Positions 1-10,231 of a stretch of DNA of 64,000 nucleotides are shown here, one piece after another. Both the position numbers and the translations under genes were made by a program. This stretch comes from Massilia sp. CF038. Its GTDB lineage: Bacteria > Pseudomonadota > Gammaproteobacteria > Burkholderiales > Burkholderiaceae_D. The stretch lies in assembly GCF_900129765.1 (NCBI RefSeq), contig NZ_FQWU01000002.1:62001-126000 (forward strand), read 5' to 3'. Position 1 is the first letter of the stretch. Every line of letters begins with the position of its first letter. The notes beneath the pieces were generated by a model. That model was not told the DNA's origin and did not search any database. It was given only the letters and a program-made list of their open reading frames with translations.

Positions 1-1030
1 CAATCAGCACCAGGGCCAGCATCGCTTCGGCAATCGGCGTGGCGCGAATGCCCACGCAGGGGTCGTGCCGGCCAAAGGTTTCGACCAGCACTTCCTTGCC
101 CGCTTTGTCGATCGAGCGGCGCGGGGTGCGAATGGACGACGTGGGCTTGATCGCAATCGACACCGTGATGTCCTGCCCGGTCGAGATCCCGCCCAGCACA
201 CCACCGGCGTTATTGCCGATAAAGCCGGCCGGCGTCAGTTCGTCGCCATGCTCGGAGCCGCGCTGCGCCACCGACTTGAAGCCGGCGCCAATTTCCACGC
301 CCTTGACGGCATTGATGCCCATCATGGCGTAGGCGATGTCGGCATCGAGCTTGTCGTAGATGGGCTGCCCCAGACCGACCGGCACATTGTGCGCCACCAC
401 GTCGATGCGCGCGCCGATCGAGTCGCCGTCGCGGCGCAGCGCGTCCATGGCCTCTTCCATCTGGGTGATCAGGGCCGCATCGGCGCTGGCGGCAAAGAAC
501 GGGTTGTCGTGCACATGGTCGAACGACTGGAACGGCACCACAATGTCGCCCAACTGGCTCATGCAGCCCTTGAACACGGTGCCATACTGGGCCAGCAGCC
601 ATTTTTTGGCGACAGCCGCCGCGCCCACCACTGGCGCCGTCAGGCGCGCCGAGGAGCGCCCGCCGCCGCGCGGATCGCGCACGCCGTATTTATGCCAGTA
701 AGTATAGTCGGCGTGCCCGGGCCGGAAACTCTCGACGATATTGCCGTAATCCTTGCTGCGCTGATCCTGGTTGCGGATCAGGAGCATGATGGGGGTGCCG
801 GTGGTCTTGCCTTCGTAGGTGCCCGACAGGATTTCAACCAGATCGGCTTCCTGGCGCTGCGTCACATGCCGCGAGGTACCTGGTTTGCGCCGGTCCAGAT
901 CGGGCTGGATGTCCGCTTCTGTCAGGGGCAGGCCGGGCGGGCAGCCGTCAATGATGCAGCCAATGGCCGGACCGTGCGACTCGCCAAAGGTGGTAACGCA
1001 GAACAGCTTGCCAAATGAATTGCCGGACAT
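1..1030 (-). CDS. aroC: Chorismate synthase (3' end cut by window edge)
   Basis: Last enzyme of the shikimate trunk: removes phosphate from 5-enolpyruvylshikimate-3-phosphate to give chorismate, using reduced FMN; cytoplasmic. The minus strand read from the ATG at 1028-1030 begins [20 protein letters not shown], the family N-terminal signature, and stays open for about 343 codons to the window edge. The last visible residues, [18 protein letters not shown], match the conserved C-terminal region, so only about 20 residues of the usual ~365 are missing. It is transcribed divergently from the signalling gene that starts at 1243. Family assignment is secure. Confidence 0.96.
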   Translation of the reverse strand, partial: MSGNSFGKLFCVTTFGESHGPAIGCIIDGCPPGLPLTEADIQPDLDRRKPGTSRHVTQRQEADLVEILSGTYEGKTTGTPIMLLIRNQDQRSKDYGNIVESFRPGHADYTYWHKYGVRDPRGGGRSSARLTAPVVGAAAVAKKWLLAQYGTVFKGCMSQLGDIVVPFQSFDHVHDNPFFAASADAALITQMEEAMDALRRDGDSIGARIDVVAHNVPVGLGQPIYDKLDADIAYAMMGINAVKGVEIGAGFKSVAQRGSEHGDELTPAGFIGNNAGGVLGGISTGQDITVSIAIKPTSSIRTPRRSIDKAGKEVLVETFGRHDPCVGIRATPIAEAMLALVLI

Positions 1031-1242
1031 GGTCGAAAGAAGAGTGGCGGAAAGGTTAATTCTACCAGCCCCCGCCCGTTTGCTGGCAAAGGCCCCTCGC
1101 GACATGCACGAGAGACAAGTACAATGTCCATGTGTCACTATTTTGCATCGGTTTTTCCGGAATTTGTTTTTCTTAACGTTAATTCGCGCAAGTGCCTGAT
1201 TTCGTGGCATGCTATTGAAAACGCATCCTGGAGAAGTACTAC

Positions 1243-3507
1243 ATGCCCCCATCGAGCACGTCCCCTGACAACACCAGGGACGATCACGACGACCTGGTAT
1301 TTTTGGACGAGCACCCGGCGCCGGCAACGGCGGGCGGCGCTTCCCATGTCTGGCGCGTGATGATCATCGACGACGATGAAGACGTGCATTCGACCACCAC
1401 CTTCGCCCTCGGCAACCTGGACATGCAGCACCGTCCACTTGAATTCGTGCACGCCTATTCCGCCGGCCAGGCGCGTGAACTGCTGCGTACCGAAGCCGAC
1501 ATCGCCGTCATTTTGCTTGACGTGGTGATGGAGCAGGATGACGCCGGCCTGCACCTGGTGCGCTACATCCGCGAGACCCTGAAACTGGCCGACGTGCGCA
1601 TTATTTTGCGCACCGGCCAGCCCGGCTACGCGCCCGAAATCGACGCCATTCGCGATTTCGATATCAACGATTACAAGACCAAGTCCGAGCTCACCCGCAT
1701 CAAGCTGTTTACCACCGTCACGGCAGCCATCCGCTCGTACGAGCAGATTCGCGCCATCAGCGCCAACCGGCGCGGCCTGGACCAGGTGGTGCAAGCCAGT
1801 ACCGAGCTGATGGCCCTGCACGGCGTGCACAATTTTGCCGCTGGCGTGCTGGCGCAGGTGGCCGACATTCTGGCCATGCCGGCCAACGGCGTGCTATGCG
1901 TGCAGGAGTGCGCCGACCCGACCCACCCGGACCAGCTGCAGATTGTGGCCACTGCCGGCGCCAGCCGCCGGCTGGGCACGGGGCTGCTGGGCCAGCGCGA
2001 AGACGCCGCCATCCACGACGCGCTCGAACGCACCATTGCCGCGCACCGCAATATCTACGACGCCGGCTACGTCACGCTCTACTTTGCCGGCAAGGCTTGC
2101 CGCGACTTTGTCGCCTACCTGGTGCTGTCACGCCCGCTCGACGATATCGACCAGCGCCTGCTGGAAGTCTTCTGCAGTAACGTCTCGGTCGGTCTGCACA
2201 ATGTGGAACTGGTCAGCCACCTGCACAATGCCGCTTTCTACGACCAGCTCTCCAAGCTGCCCAACCGCACCCGCCTGGTCGAAATCCTGGACGCCACCCT
2301 GGCCGGCCCTGGCCGCGCCGACGCCACCCTGTCGCTGGTCGACCTGGACCACTTCGCCGAAACCAACGACGCGCTGGGCCACCATTTCGGCGACACCTTG
2401 CTGGTGGCCGTGGCCGGCCGCCTGCAAACGAGCCTGGGCCAGGAATTGACGGTGGCGCGCATTGGCGGCGACATCTTCTCGGTGCTGGGCGACGCCTCGG
2501 CGGTGAATCCGGCCCGCATCCTGGCCCTGTTCGAAGCGCCCTTCCCGATCGACGGCCAGGAAGTCCAGCTGTCGGCCACCCTCGGTCTGGTGCGCCTGGG
2601 CGAGCATGACGGCACCGGCGCCGATGCGCTCAAGGATGCCGACATTGCCCTCAAGCGCGCCAAGCTGCAGCAGCGCGCCGGCCACTTCTACTTCTCGCGC
2701 AGCATGGGCGTGGAAATCCGCGAGCGGGTGCGCCTGATGCACGCGCTGCGCACCGGCTTCAGCAAGGGCGAGCTGTCGGTCATGTACCAGCCGCAGATCG
2801 ATCTGGCCACGCGCCGCCCGGTGGGCGCCGAAGCGCTGCTGCGCTGGTGTGGCGCCGACGGCAAATTCATTTCGCCCGACCGCTTCATCCCGATTGCCGA
2901 GTATTCGGGCCTGATCATCGACATTGGCGAATGGGTGTTGCGCGCCGCCTGCCAGGAAGTGGTGCGCCTGCGCGCGGCCGGCTACCGCGACTTCACCATG
3001 TCGGTCAACGTCTCGCAAGTGCAGTTCCGCCATCCCTACTTCCTTGAAATGCTGCGCTCGGCCCTGACCGACACCAATGCGCCGCCCGAAAACATCGAGC
3101 TGGAGATCACCGAATCGATGGCGATGGAAGAGCCGGACCTGCTGATCAAGATGCTGGCCCAGATCAAGCATACCGGCGTGTCGATCGCCATTGACGACTT
3201 CGGGACCGGCTTCTCCTCGCTGTCGTATCTGCAGCGGCTGCAGGTCGACAAGCTCAAGATCGACCGCGCCTTCGTGACTGAAATCACGGGTTCGGCGCGC
3301 GGCAGCAGCATTGCTGAAATGGTCATTCAACTGGGCCGCAACCTGGGCCTGTCCGTGATTGCCGAAGGCGTGGAAGACGAGCGCCAGGCCCAGATCCTGC
3401 AAGCGCTGGGCTGCCCGATGGCGCAGGGCTTCCTGTTCGCCCGTCCGATGGCGGTGCCGGCCCTCTACGAATGGCTGAGCAACGACGCCCTGCATCGCGC
3501 CGCCTGA
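1243..3507 (+). CDS. Response regulator: REC-DUF3369-GGDEF(degenerate)-EAL c-di-GMP phosphodiesterase
   Basis: 754 aa cytoplasmic regulator. The REC domain (about 37-160) has the acidic pocket IIDDDED, phospho-acceptor D93 in ILLDVVM and K145. A DUF3369 sensor-like region (about 190-340) follows, as in RpfG-type regulators. The GGDEF domain (about 350-480) reads GGDIF at 408-412, so the signature Glu is replaced by Ile and cyclase activity is unlikely. The EAL domain (about 490-750) keeps EALLRW (E530), the NVSQVQF Asn, ELEITES, DDFGTG (651-656), KLKIDR and AEGVE, so c-di-GMP hydrolysis is expected. An upstream TGGAGAAG at about 1230 suits the ATG at 1243. No cognate histidine kinase is adjacent. 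Domain calls are secure; the physiological role is not known. Confidence 0.93.
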   Translation: MPPSSTSPDNTRDDHDDLVFLDEHPAPATAGGASHVWRVMIIDDDEDVHSTTTFALGNLDMQHRPLEFVHAYSAGQARELLRTEADIAVILLDVVMEQDDAGLHLVRYIRETLKLADVRIILRTGQPGYAPEIDAIRDFDINDYKTKSELTRIKLFTTVTAAIRSYEQIRAISANRRGLDQVVQASTELMALHGVHNFAAGVLAQVADILAMPANGVLCVQECADPTHPDQLQIVATAGASRRLGTGLLGQREDAAIHDALERTIAAHRNIYDAGYVTLYFAGKACRDFVAYLVLSRPLDDIDQRLLEVFCSNVSVGLHNVELVSHLHNAAFYDQLSKLPNRTRLVEILDATLAGPGRADATLSLVDLDHFAETNDALGHHFGDTLLVAVAGRLQTSLGQELTVARIGGDIFSVLGDASAVNPARILALFEAPFPIDGQEVQLSATLGLVRLGEHDGTGADALKDADIALKRAKLQQRAGHFYFSRSMGVEIRERVRLMHALRTGFSKGELSVMYQPQIDLATRRPVGAEALLRWCGADGKFISPDRFIPIAEYSGLIIDIGEWVLRAACQEVVRLRAAGYRDFTMSVNVSQVQFRHPYFLEMLRSALTDTNAPPENIELEITESMAMEEPDLLIKMLAQIKHTGVSIAIDDFGTGFSSLSYLQRLQVDKLKIDRAFVTEITGSARGSSIAEMVIQLGRNLGLSVIAEGVEDERQAQILQALGCPMAQGFLFARPMAVPALYEWLSNDALHRAA

Positions 3508-3630
3508 GGCTTTTCGCCAATTCCTGTGGTTTGAGGGCAACAATTTGGCGGGCTGTGCGCTGCCAGCGGCCCTACTCAGGTAGGATTGTTGCTCATCTCG
3601 GCCCATAGCGGCCACTCTGGGAAATTGGCA

Positions 3631-6600
3631 ATGAGCAGGCTTTCCATTTCGCGTCTTGTAAGCTGCGTATTGCTGTGCGCTGCCGCCTGTGGCATCTGCT
3701 TGCCGGCCCATGCGCTGGACCCGGGCAAGGCCTTCCACCATTACGTGCGCAACATCTGGTCAATTCAGCATGGTTTGCCGCAAATTAGCGTCGGCGCCAT
3801 CGTCCAGGATCAGCAAGGCTACATCTGGGTTGCCACCCAGGCTGGCGTGGCCCGCTTTGACGGCGTGCGCTTTACCATCTATTCGCCGGAAACCAATCCC
3901 GAGCTGCCCGGCGTGCTGGCCCGCTCGCTGCTGGCTGACAGCGCCGGGCGCGTCTGGATTGGCACTTACAAAGGACTGGCCGTGTTTGAAAACGGCCAGT
4001 TCCGCACCATTCCCATTGCCGACCAGGCCCAGTTCCCCGCGCTCGACATCAACGCCCTGGTCGAGGACGAAGGCCGGATCGTGGCCGCCACCAACAATGG
4101 TGTGTTTGACGTCAGTGGCGGCAAGCTGGTGCTGCGGCCGGGCAGTCCGGCGCCGGCCACGTCGCTGCTCAAGAGCGCCGACGGCATTTACGTGGGCACC
4201 CTGGGCGCCGTCACGCGCCTGCAGGGCAGCACGACGACCGTGCTGGCGCTGCCCGAGCAGCTGCGTCAAGGCATGGTTACGCGCCTGGCCGAAGCCCAGG
4301 GCAAAATCTGGGCTGGCACCAGCGTCGGCCTGCTGGTGCGCAGCGGCGAACAGTGGCTGCCTGCCACCACCGATCCGGTGATCCAGAATTCGCCGATTAA
4401 CATGCTATTCCAGGACAGCGACCGCAGTCTGTGGGTCAGCAGCAATGCCGGCGTGGCGCGCTTGCGCGATGGGGTGTTGGCCGAGGTGGTCCCCGAAAAA
4501 AATCCCACTGCCGTCAAGGGCATCATCGCCGCCTTCGAAGACCGCGAGCGCAATCTATGGTTCGGCAGCCAGTGGGTAGGCCTGGTGCGCATGTGGAATG
4601 GCTCGACCCGGCGCCTGTCCGGGGCGGAGGGATTGACCGAGCCGATCGTGTGGTCAGTGGCGCGCGCGCCGGATGGTCGCACCTGGGTCGGCACCAACGA
4701 CGGCTTGTCGGTGTTTCAGGCTGGCCGCTTCAGCCAGGTGCTGCGCGGCGAGCAACTGCCCCACCCCCATGCCTACAATCTGCTGGCCGAGGACGACCGC
4801 ATCTGGGTCGGTACGCGGCGCGGCCTGGTGCTCTACCGTGGCGGCAAGATCGAAACACCGTCCGTGTTTGCGCCCATGGCCAACGCCCAGATCAACGGCA
4901 TTGTGCGCGCCAGGGACAACAGCGTCTGGATTCCCACCAGCGAAGGCTTGTTCCACCTGGTGGGCGAACAGCTCACGCACTACGCCAAAGAAGCGGGCCT
5001 GGCCGACATCCGCGTGCGCCAGATCCGTGAGCTCAAGGACGGCCGCCTGCTCGTTGCCACCCAGGACGGCTTGTACGAAAAACGCGGCGAGCGCTTTGTG
5101 CTGCTCGGGCTCGAACAAGGCTTGCGGCCCAAGATGGACGTCACGTCCGTCCTGGAACTGGCCGACGGCTCGCTCGTCATCAGCACCCTGGCCGAAGACA
5201 CCTATTTATACAACGGTCGCAGCTGGCAGCGTTTCAGCCGCGCCGACGGCTTCCCGCCCAACACCGCCTTCTTCATGGCCGAAGACAATGCGGGCTTCCT
5301 GTGGGAGGCTGGCATCCGTGGCATCACGCGCGCCACCTTGTCCGAAATGCGCCAGGTGCAAAACGGCACCGCCAAAACCGCCTACGCTGAAATGATCCTC
5401 AACGAGCGTGGCGACCGCCGCAGCGGCGAACAGGGTTACTGCTGCAATGGCGCCGGCAATTCCAAGGGCTTCATGGACAGTGCCGGCGTGCTCTGGCTGC
5501 CCAGCCGCGACGGCGTGGTCACCCTCGACACCCTGGGCGTGGCCAAGAACATGACCGCGCCCACCGCCGTGATCGAGCGCCTGCGCGTGCACGAAAAATG
5601 GCAGGATGTGCGGCCTGGCCAGAACCTCAAACTGCCTAGCGACGCGCGCGACCTGGCCTTCGAATTCACCGCCCTGTCGTTCCAGGATCCAGCCAGCGTG
5701 GTGCTGCGCTACCGCCTGCACGGCTACGACAAGGATTGGCGCGAGCTGGCCGCCGGCGCCTCGCGTTCGGTCAATTACACCAACCTGCCAGCTGGCAGTT
5801 ACACCTTCGAGATCAAGGCCAGCAACAATGCCGACGTGTGGAACAAGTCACCGGCCAAACTCGATTTCAGCATCGCCCCCTTGTTCTGGGAGACCGGCTG
5901 GTTCGTCGGCCTGATCGCCGCTGCCCTGCTCGGCACCGTGTATGGCGGCTACCGCCTGCAGCGGCGCAAGCACGAGCGTCAGCGCGCCGAACTCGAACAG
6001 CAGGTCGCCGAGCGCACCCAGCAGCTGCACGTTGCCAATCTGGCACTGGAACTGGCCAGCCAGACCGACCCGCTGACCGGCCTGCACAATCGCCGCTACC
6101 TGAGCAACCAGATTCCCGCCGACCTGGCGTTCTACGAGCGCGAAACCCGGCGCAAGGGTGGCGGCCAGGAGAACACGCTGCTGTTTGCGCTGGTCGATAT
6201 CGACCACTTCAAGAAAGTCAACGATACCCACGGTCACAAGGCCGGCGACCGGGTCCTGCAGCAAGTGTCGGAAGTGCTGCGGCGCCAGGTACGCACGGGC
6301 GACTACCTGGTACGCTGGGGTGGCGAAGAATTCCTGCTCGTGTGCCGCCCCAGCACGCGCCAGTTCGTGCCTGTACTGGGCGAGCGCATCCGGCGCGCCG
6401 TGGAAGAGCACTCCTTCGACCTGGGCGATGGTGTGCATATCTCGCTGACCTGCTCGATCGGCCTGGCCGAGAGCGGCCTGTATCTGAACGGCCAGCAATC
6501 GGTCGGCTGGGAGCAATTGGTCGAACTGGCTGACGCTGCCCTGTACTGGACCAAGGCCAACGGCCGCAACGGCTGGTCGGCGCTGCGGCCACAGCCGAAT

Positions 6601-6747
6601 GTCGATTTCGCCGAACTGATCGAAAAACTGCATCTGGGTGCCCAGATCATGATCGATACTGGCCGCGTCGTCCTGATCAGCTCGGGTGATGAGCTGTCTG
6701 CACAACACGCCGCAGCCCTGGAAGAAGCCGACGACGTTGCAGGATAA
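3631..6747 (+). CDS. Membrane diguanylate cyclase with two-component-regulator propeller and Y_Y_Y domain
   Basis: 1038 aa. I chose the ATG at 3631 because it opens with a signal peptide (MSRLSISRLVSCVLL to PAHA, about 28 aa); the upstream in-frame TTG at 3586 would bury it. The periplasmic part (about 30-660) is a run of Reg_prop beta-propeller repeats (for example GYIWVATQAGVARF and VWIGTYKGLAVF), then a Y_Y_Y domain (about 670-735). A membrane helix lies at about 755-775, followed by a short coiled coil and a GGDEF domain with GGEEF at 897-901. RTGD at 888-891, five residues before it, is an intact I-site, so the protein should make c-di-GMP and be product-inhibited. It follows the EAL gene by 123 bp, which gives a cyclase/phosphodiesterase pair. 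The sensed ligand is unknown; related propellers bind sugars or envelope signals. Confidence 0.93.
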   Translation: MSRLSISRLVSCVLLCAAACGICLPAHALDPGKAFHHYVRNIWSIQHGLPQISVGAIVQDQQGYIWVATQAGVARFDGVRFTIYSPETNPELPGVLARSLLADSAGRVWIGTYKGLAVFENGQFRTIPIADQAQFPALDINALVEDEGRIVAATNNGVFDVSGGKLVLRPGSPAPATSLLKSADGIYVGTLGAVTRLQGSTTTVLALPEQLRQGMVTRLAEAQGKIWAGTSVGLLVRSGEQWLPATTDPVIQNSPINMLFQDSDRSLWVSSNAGVARLRDGVLAEVVPEKNPTAVKGIIAAFEDRERNLWFGSQWVGLVRMWNGSTRRLSGAEGLTEPIVWSVARAPDGRTWVGTNDGLSVFQAGRFSQVLRGEQLPHPHAYNLLAEDDRIWVGTRRGLVLYRGGKIETPSVFAPMANAQINGIVRARDNSVWIPTSEGLFHLVGEQLTHYAKEAGLADIRVRQIRELKDGRLLVATQDGLYEKRGERFVLLGLEQGLRPKMDVTSVLELADGSLVISTLAEDTYLYNGRSWQRFSRADGFPPNTAFFMAEDNAGFLWEAGIRGITRATLSEMRQVQNGTAKTAYAEMILNERGDRRSGEQGYCCNGAGNSKGFMDSAGVLWLPSRDGVVTLDTLGVAKNMTAPTAVIERLRVHEKWQDVRPGQNLKLPSDARDLAFEFTALSFQDPASVVLRYRLHGYDKDWRELAAGASRSVNYTNLPAGSYTFEIKASNNADVWNKSPAKLDFSIAPLFWETGWFVGLIAAALLGTVYGGYRLQRRKHERQRAELEQQVAERTQQLHVANLALELASQTDPLTGLHNRRYLSNQIPADLAFYERETRRKGGGQENTLLFALVDIDHFKKVNDTHGHKAGDRVLQQVSEVLRRQVRTGDYLVRWGGEEFLLVCRPSTRQFVPVLGERIRRAVEEHSFDLGDGVHISLTCSIGLAESGLYLNGQQSVGWEQLVELADAALYWTKANGRNGWSALRPQPNVDFAELIEKLHLGAQIMIDTGRVVLISSGDELSAQHAAALEEADDVAG

Positions 6748-6877
6748 CCCCGAAAGCTTGCTTCCATTGCAAATGAGCAACACGTTCCCTATTGCGGTAG
6801 TGTAAGATTCGTATGTGCGTCTGTCGCACTACAAACAACCTCTCGCCTGTCGATGGCGCCCAGACGGAGTCGTCCGC

Positions 6878-9286
6878 GTGTTACTTGAAGAAATTGCATT
6901 TTTTGTCGTCCTGATCCTGGTCGTGGCGGTCGCCTTTATCATGCTGCGCGGGCGCCGCCGCCCGCCGGAACAGGCACGCGCCCCAAGCACCCACTTCATG
7001 ATCGATGAAGGGGCCCCGCTCGACCCGGCCACCATCGACCAGATGCAGGAAGACCGCCTGCACAAGCTGCGCTCGGCCGCCGACGAAATGGACGCTGCCG
7101 CCACCCGTGCCGGCACCAGCACCTTGATGGACATCCAGTCCATGCTGGACCCGGCCGTCATCTTCCGCGCCGAAGACGAGCGTATTGCCGCCCACATGGC
7201 CGCGCGCGCAGAAGCCGAGCGCATCGCTGCCGAAGCCGAAGCCGAGCGCGCCGAAACGCGCCGCGTGGCCGAAGCGCACACCGCCCGGGTGGCCGCCGAA
7301 AAGAAGGCTGCAGCCGAAGCGGCTGCCGCTGAAGCGGAACTGCGCCGCCGCGCGCGCGACGTCGCCCGCCTGGAAAACACCGACGCCAAGACCATCGCCG
7401 ACGATCAGGCCCTGCGCGACGAAGAACAGCGCGTGGCCGCCGAAGAAGCCGAACGCCTGCACACCAAGATGCTGGCCGAGCAAGCCGCCGCCCGCATCGC
7501 AGAACGGCGCCAGATTGAAGAAGAAGCAGCGCGCCTGGAAGCCCAGCGCGCCATCGCTGAAGCAACTGCCCGCGCAGAAGCGGAGCGTGTGTCGGCAGCC
7601 CACCACGCCGAACTGGCCCGCATGGCGGCGCAAAAACGCGCAGCCGCCCAGGCTGCCGAAGACGAAGCAGAACGCATCGCCAGTGCCCAGGCCGCGGCTG
7701 CCGAAGCCGCCCAGCGTGAAGCGACCAGCGTGGCCGAACGCGAAGCAAGCCGGCTCGAGGCCGAGCGCCCCGCTGCCGAAAAAGAAGCGCAGCGCCTGGA
7801 AGAAGAACGCATCGCTGCTGAAGAAGCGGCGCGCGTGGCAGCCGAACGGGCCGCCGCGCTCGAAGCAGCACGTCTGGAAGCGATGCGCGTGGCCGCCGAA
7901 CTGGCGCAGCGCATCGAGGCCGAACGCATCGCCGCGGCCGAAGAAGCGCGCCTGAAAGCCGAGCAGGAAGCGGCCCAATTGGCCGAGCAGGAAGCCGCGC
8001 GCGTGGAAGCGGCGCGCGTGGAAGGCGAACGACTGGCGGCCGAACAGGCCGCGCAGGCCGAGGCGGCCCGCATCGAAGCCGAACGCCTGGCGGCCATCGA
8101 ACAAGCGCGCCTGGAAGCGGCGCGCGTCGAGGCCGAGCGTCTGGCCGCCGAGGAAGCGGCGCGGGCAGAAGCGGCCCGGATTGAAGCCGAACGTGCCGCT
8201 GCCGCTGAAGCGGCACGGCTCGAAGCCGAACGGCTGGCGGCGCTGGAAGCGGCGCGGATCGAAGCAGAACGCCTGGCGGCGCTGGAAGCGGCCCGCATCG
8301 AAGCCGAACGACTGGCCCAGGAAGAAGCCGCGCGCGTGGAAGCGGCGCGGGTGGCCGCCGAAGAAGCGGCGCGGGTGGAAGCGGCGCGTCTGGCTGCCGA
8401 AGAAGCCGCGCGCATCGAACAGCAGCGCCTGGCCGAAGAACGTGCCGAGCAGCTTGAGCGCGAGCGTTTGGCGGCGGAGGAAGCGGCCCGCGTCGAAGCA
8501 CGCCGCCTGGCCCAGAAAGAAGAAGCACGTCTGGAGGCGAAGCGCATCGCCGACGAACACGAGGCGCGGCGCAACGTCGAAAAACGCGAAGCCGAAGAAA
8601 TTGCCCGCATCGCCGCCGAGCGCAAAGCCGTGGCCGACGCCAAAAAGGCAGAGGAAGAACGCCTGGCGGCCGAAGAAGCGGCGCGCGTCATCGCCGAACG
8701 CCACGCTGCCGCTGAAGCCATGCGCATCGAGGCCGAGCGCGTTGTCGCGGCCGGCAAAGCGCGGGTGGAAGCGAAGCGCATTGCTGCCGAAGCGGCGCGC
8801 GAAGAAGCCGAACGCGCCCAGGCCGAAGCCGACCGCGTGGCAGCCGTGCGCGCGGTCAAAGAATCGGGCGCCGTGCCACCGAAGCCAGCGGCGCCGGTAC
8901 AGAAAGCAGCGGCCGACACCGTGGTGATGATCGCCGACGACTCCAAGGTGGTGCGCGTGAAGACCAACCGCTTCCTGACCAACAACCAGTTCCAGGTGCA
9001 GCAGGCCGAAGATGGCCTGGACGCCGTGCGCCAGATCACCGAGCGTATGCCGGACATTTTGATCACCGACGTCGAAATGCCAGGCATGAACGGCTTCGAA
9101 CTGACAGCGCACATCCGCTCCAGTCCCACGCTCAAGCACATCCCCGTGATCATGATCAGTGCCGAAGAGAGCTACGGCCCCAAGGCCAAGGAAGCCGGCG
9201 TCGACGTGCTGCTCGGCAAGCCCTACGCCGACGACGTCATGCTGTCCCACATCCAGCGCTTCCTGCGCGAAGGCCGCCCCGCCTGA
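6878..9286 (+). CDS. Membrane-anchored Ala/Glu/Arg-rich helical rod with C-terminal receiver domain
   Basis: 802 aa from the GTG at 6878, chosen because GGAG lies 8 nt upstream and the protein then starts directly with MLLEEIAFFVVLILVVAVAF, a membrane helix followed by RGRRR (cytoplasmic side). An upstream GTG at 6815 would only add 21 basic residues. Residues about 100-665 are almost wholly A, E and R with few helix breakers, in places as clean 13-residue repeats (EAARIEAERLAAL). Residues about 680-800 are a full REC domain: IADDSKVV, phospho-acceptor D731 in ILITDVEMPG, the S/T of MISAE and K of LGKPY. There is no output domain. The rod recalls TolA domain II, but a REC tip is unusual. It follows two c-di-GMP genes and may be part of the same pathway (inference). 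Confidence 0.85.
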   Translation: MLLEEIAFFVVLILVVAVAFIMLRGRRRPPEQARAPSTHFMIDEGAPLDPATIDQMQEDRLHKLRSAADEMDAAATRAGTSTLMDIQSMLDPAVIFRAEDERIAAHMAARAEAERIAAEAEAERAETRRVAEAHTARVAAEKKAAAEAAAAEAELRRRARDVARLENTDAKTIADDQALRDEEQRVAAEEAERLHTKMLAEQAAARIAERRQIEEEAARLEAQRAIAEATARAEAERVSAAHHAELARMAAQKRAAAQAAEDEAERIASAQAAAAEAAQREATSVAEREASRLEAERPAAEKEAQRLEEERIAAEEAARVAAERAAALEAARLEAMRVAAELAQRIEAERIAAAEEARLKAEQEAAQLAEQEAARVEAARVEGERLAAEQAAQAEAARIEAERLAAIEQARLEAARVEAERLAAEEAARAEAARIEAERAAAAEAARLEAERLAALEAARIEAERLAALEAARIEAERLAQEEAARVEAARVAAEEAARVEAARLAAEEAARIEQQRLAEERAEQLERERLAAEEAARVEARRLAQKEEARLEAKRIADEHEARRNVEKREAEEIARIAAERKAVADAKKAEEERLAAEEAARVIAERHAAAEAMRIEAERVVAAGKARVEAKRIAAEAAREEAERAQAEADRVAAVRAVKESGAVPPKPAAPVQKAAADTVVMIADDSKVVRVKTNRFLTNNQFQVQQAEDGLDAVRQITERMPDILITDVEMPGMNGFELTAHIRSSPTLKHIPVIMISAEESYGPKAKEAGVDVLLGKPYADDVMLSHIQRFLREGRPA
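8080..8440 (+). repeat. 39-bp coding tandem repeat (13-residue units)
   Basis: Within the helical-rod gene, successive 39-bp units encode EAARLEAERLAAL, EAARIEAERLAAL, EAARIEAERLAQE, EAARVEAARVAAE, EAARVEAARLAAE and EAARIEQQRLAEE. In-frame units begin at 8207, 8246 and 8285. The register loosens on both sides. The 13-residue period differs from the heptad (7) and hendecad (11) periods of ordinary coiled coils. Confidence 0.75.
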
Positions 9287-9287
9287 T

Positions 9288-9347
9288 CTGTCCCATCCCG
9301 GCGCTGCCTTCAGGCGCTGGAATTGGGACAGCGATTGCGATTTTTTT
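9288..9347 (+). terminator. Possible terminator between convergent genes
   Basis: CTGTCCCA (9288-9295) pairs with TGGGACAG (9324-9331), enclosing a smaller GC-rich hairpin. A run of seven T follows about 10 nt later (9341-9347). It sits directly after the stop of the helical-rod gene and before the convergent phzF-like gene. The gap between stem and T-run makes this a moderate call. Confidence 0.45.
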
Positions 9348-9354
9348 CGGGGAA

Positions 9355-10227
9355 TTAAAGAGCGATGCTGCCGTCGATGACGGTGACGCAGTGCCCGCCG
9401 ATCCACGGCGCGCCTGCGCGGTAGTGCACCGCGATCCGGCCGTCACACTGCAAGAGCGTGCCCTGCCGCGCACGGTAGCCACTGGTGTTGCCGTCGGGGA
9501 AGCCTTGTGCTTGCAGCACGCGGGCGATGCAGGCATTGGCGCTGCCCGTGACCGGGTCTTCGGCCAGCTGGCCTTGCTTGGTGAAGAGGGCCCGCACTTC
9601 GTAATCGGCAGGACCGCCCACATCATGCTTGCCGTACATGGCGATGCCCACCACGCCCTGGCGCAAAAATGCGCTCAGACCGGCTGCGTCCACCCGCGCG
9701 TCCAGGCAGGCTTGCGCACTTTTCATGCGCACCACCAGCCAGCCGATGCCCATGGTGGCGATCAGCGGTGGCGGCTCAAAACAGATTTGCTCGCTGTTCA
9801 GGGTGCTCGACAGCGCAGGAAACAGACTGGGATGCAAGGCCTGCAATTGCGCCTCGGGCGAATGGAAGGCAAGCGCGCCGCCCTCGCCCAGATCGATCGG
9901 CACCAGGCCAACGCCACACTCCTGGATCAGCTGCCCTGGTGTTTTGGGACGCAAGCCCGCTTCCAGCAGCGCGTGCGCGGTGCCAAGGGTGGGATGGCCG
10001 GCAAAGGCAAATTCGGCACCGGGCGAAAAGATACGCACCCGATAATCAGCCAACGGCGAGGTCGGCGCCAGCACAAAGGTGGTTTCGGATAAATTGGTCC
10101 AGCGCGCCAGCGCATGCATCTGCGCTTCGGACAGGCCATCCGCATCGAGCACGACGGCCAGCGGATTGCCCAGCAGTGGCACGCTGGTGAAGACGTCGAC
10201 CTGCTTGAATCGGCGTTGCACCAGCAT
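9355..10227 (-). CDS. PhzF family isomerase/epimerase-like protein
   Basis: 290 aa from the ATG at 10225-10227, giving MLVQRRFKQVDVFTSVPLLG, the normal PhzF-family start; the frame is open further upstream but would run into the CBS gene. Features are GNPLAVVLDA, the catalytic-type Glu in NLSETTFV, and GHPTLGTAHA and DPVTGSANAC, the two related half-domain signatures. PhzF itself isomerises dihydro-3-hydroxyanthranilate in phenazine synthesis, but most chromosomal homologues, including this one with no phz genes nearby, have no known substrate. It starts 4 bp after the stop of the upstream CBS gene, so the two are very likely co-transcribed. Confidence 0.9.
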   Translation of the reverse strand: MLVQRRFKQVDVFTSVPLLGNPLAVVLDADGLSEAQMHALARWTNLSETTFVLAPTSPLADYRVRIFSPGAEFAFAGHPTLGTAHALLEAGLRPKTPGQLIQECGVGLVPIDLGEGGALAFHSPEAQLQALHPSLFPALSSTLNSEQICFEPPPLIATMGIGWLVVRMKSAQACLDARVDAAGLSAFLRQGVVGIAMYGKHDVGGPADYEVRALFTKQGQLAEDPVTGSANACIARVLQAQGFPDGNTSGYRARQGTLLQCDGRIAVHYRAGAPWIGGHCVTVIDGSIAL

Positions 10228-10231
10228 GCGC

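Noticed and set aside
2128-3741. A 537-codon minus-strand frame opposite the REC-DUF3369-GGDEF-EAL gene
   Set aside because: Shadow of GC-rich codon use; the product has no recognisable domain, whereas the plus-strand gene has four.
6881-9406. An 841-codon open frame on the minus strand, antisense to the helical-rod gene, and a second of 582 codons
   Set aside because: It mirrors the repetitive A/E/R codons of the sense gene and gives a low-complexity F/G/R protein. The plus strand has the anchor, REC domain and ribosome site.
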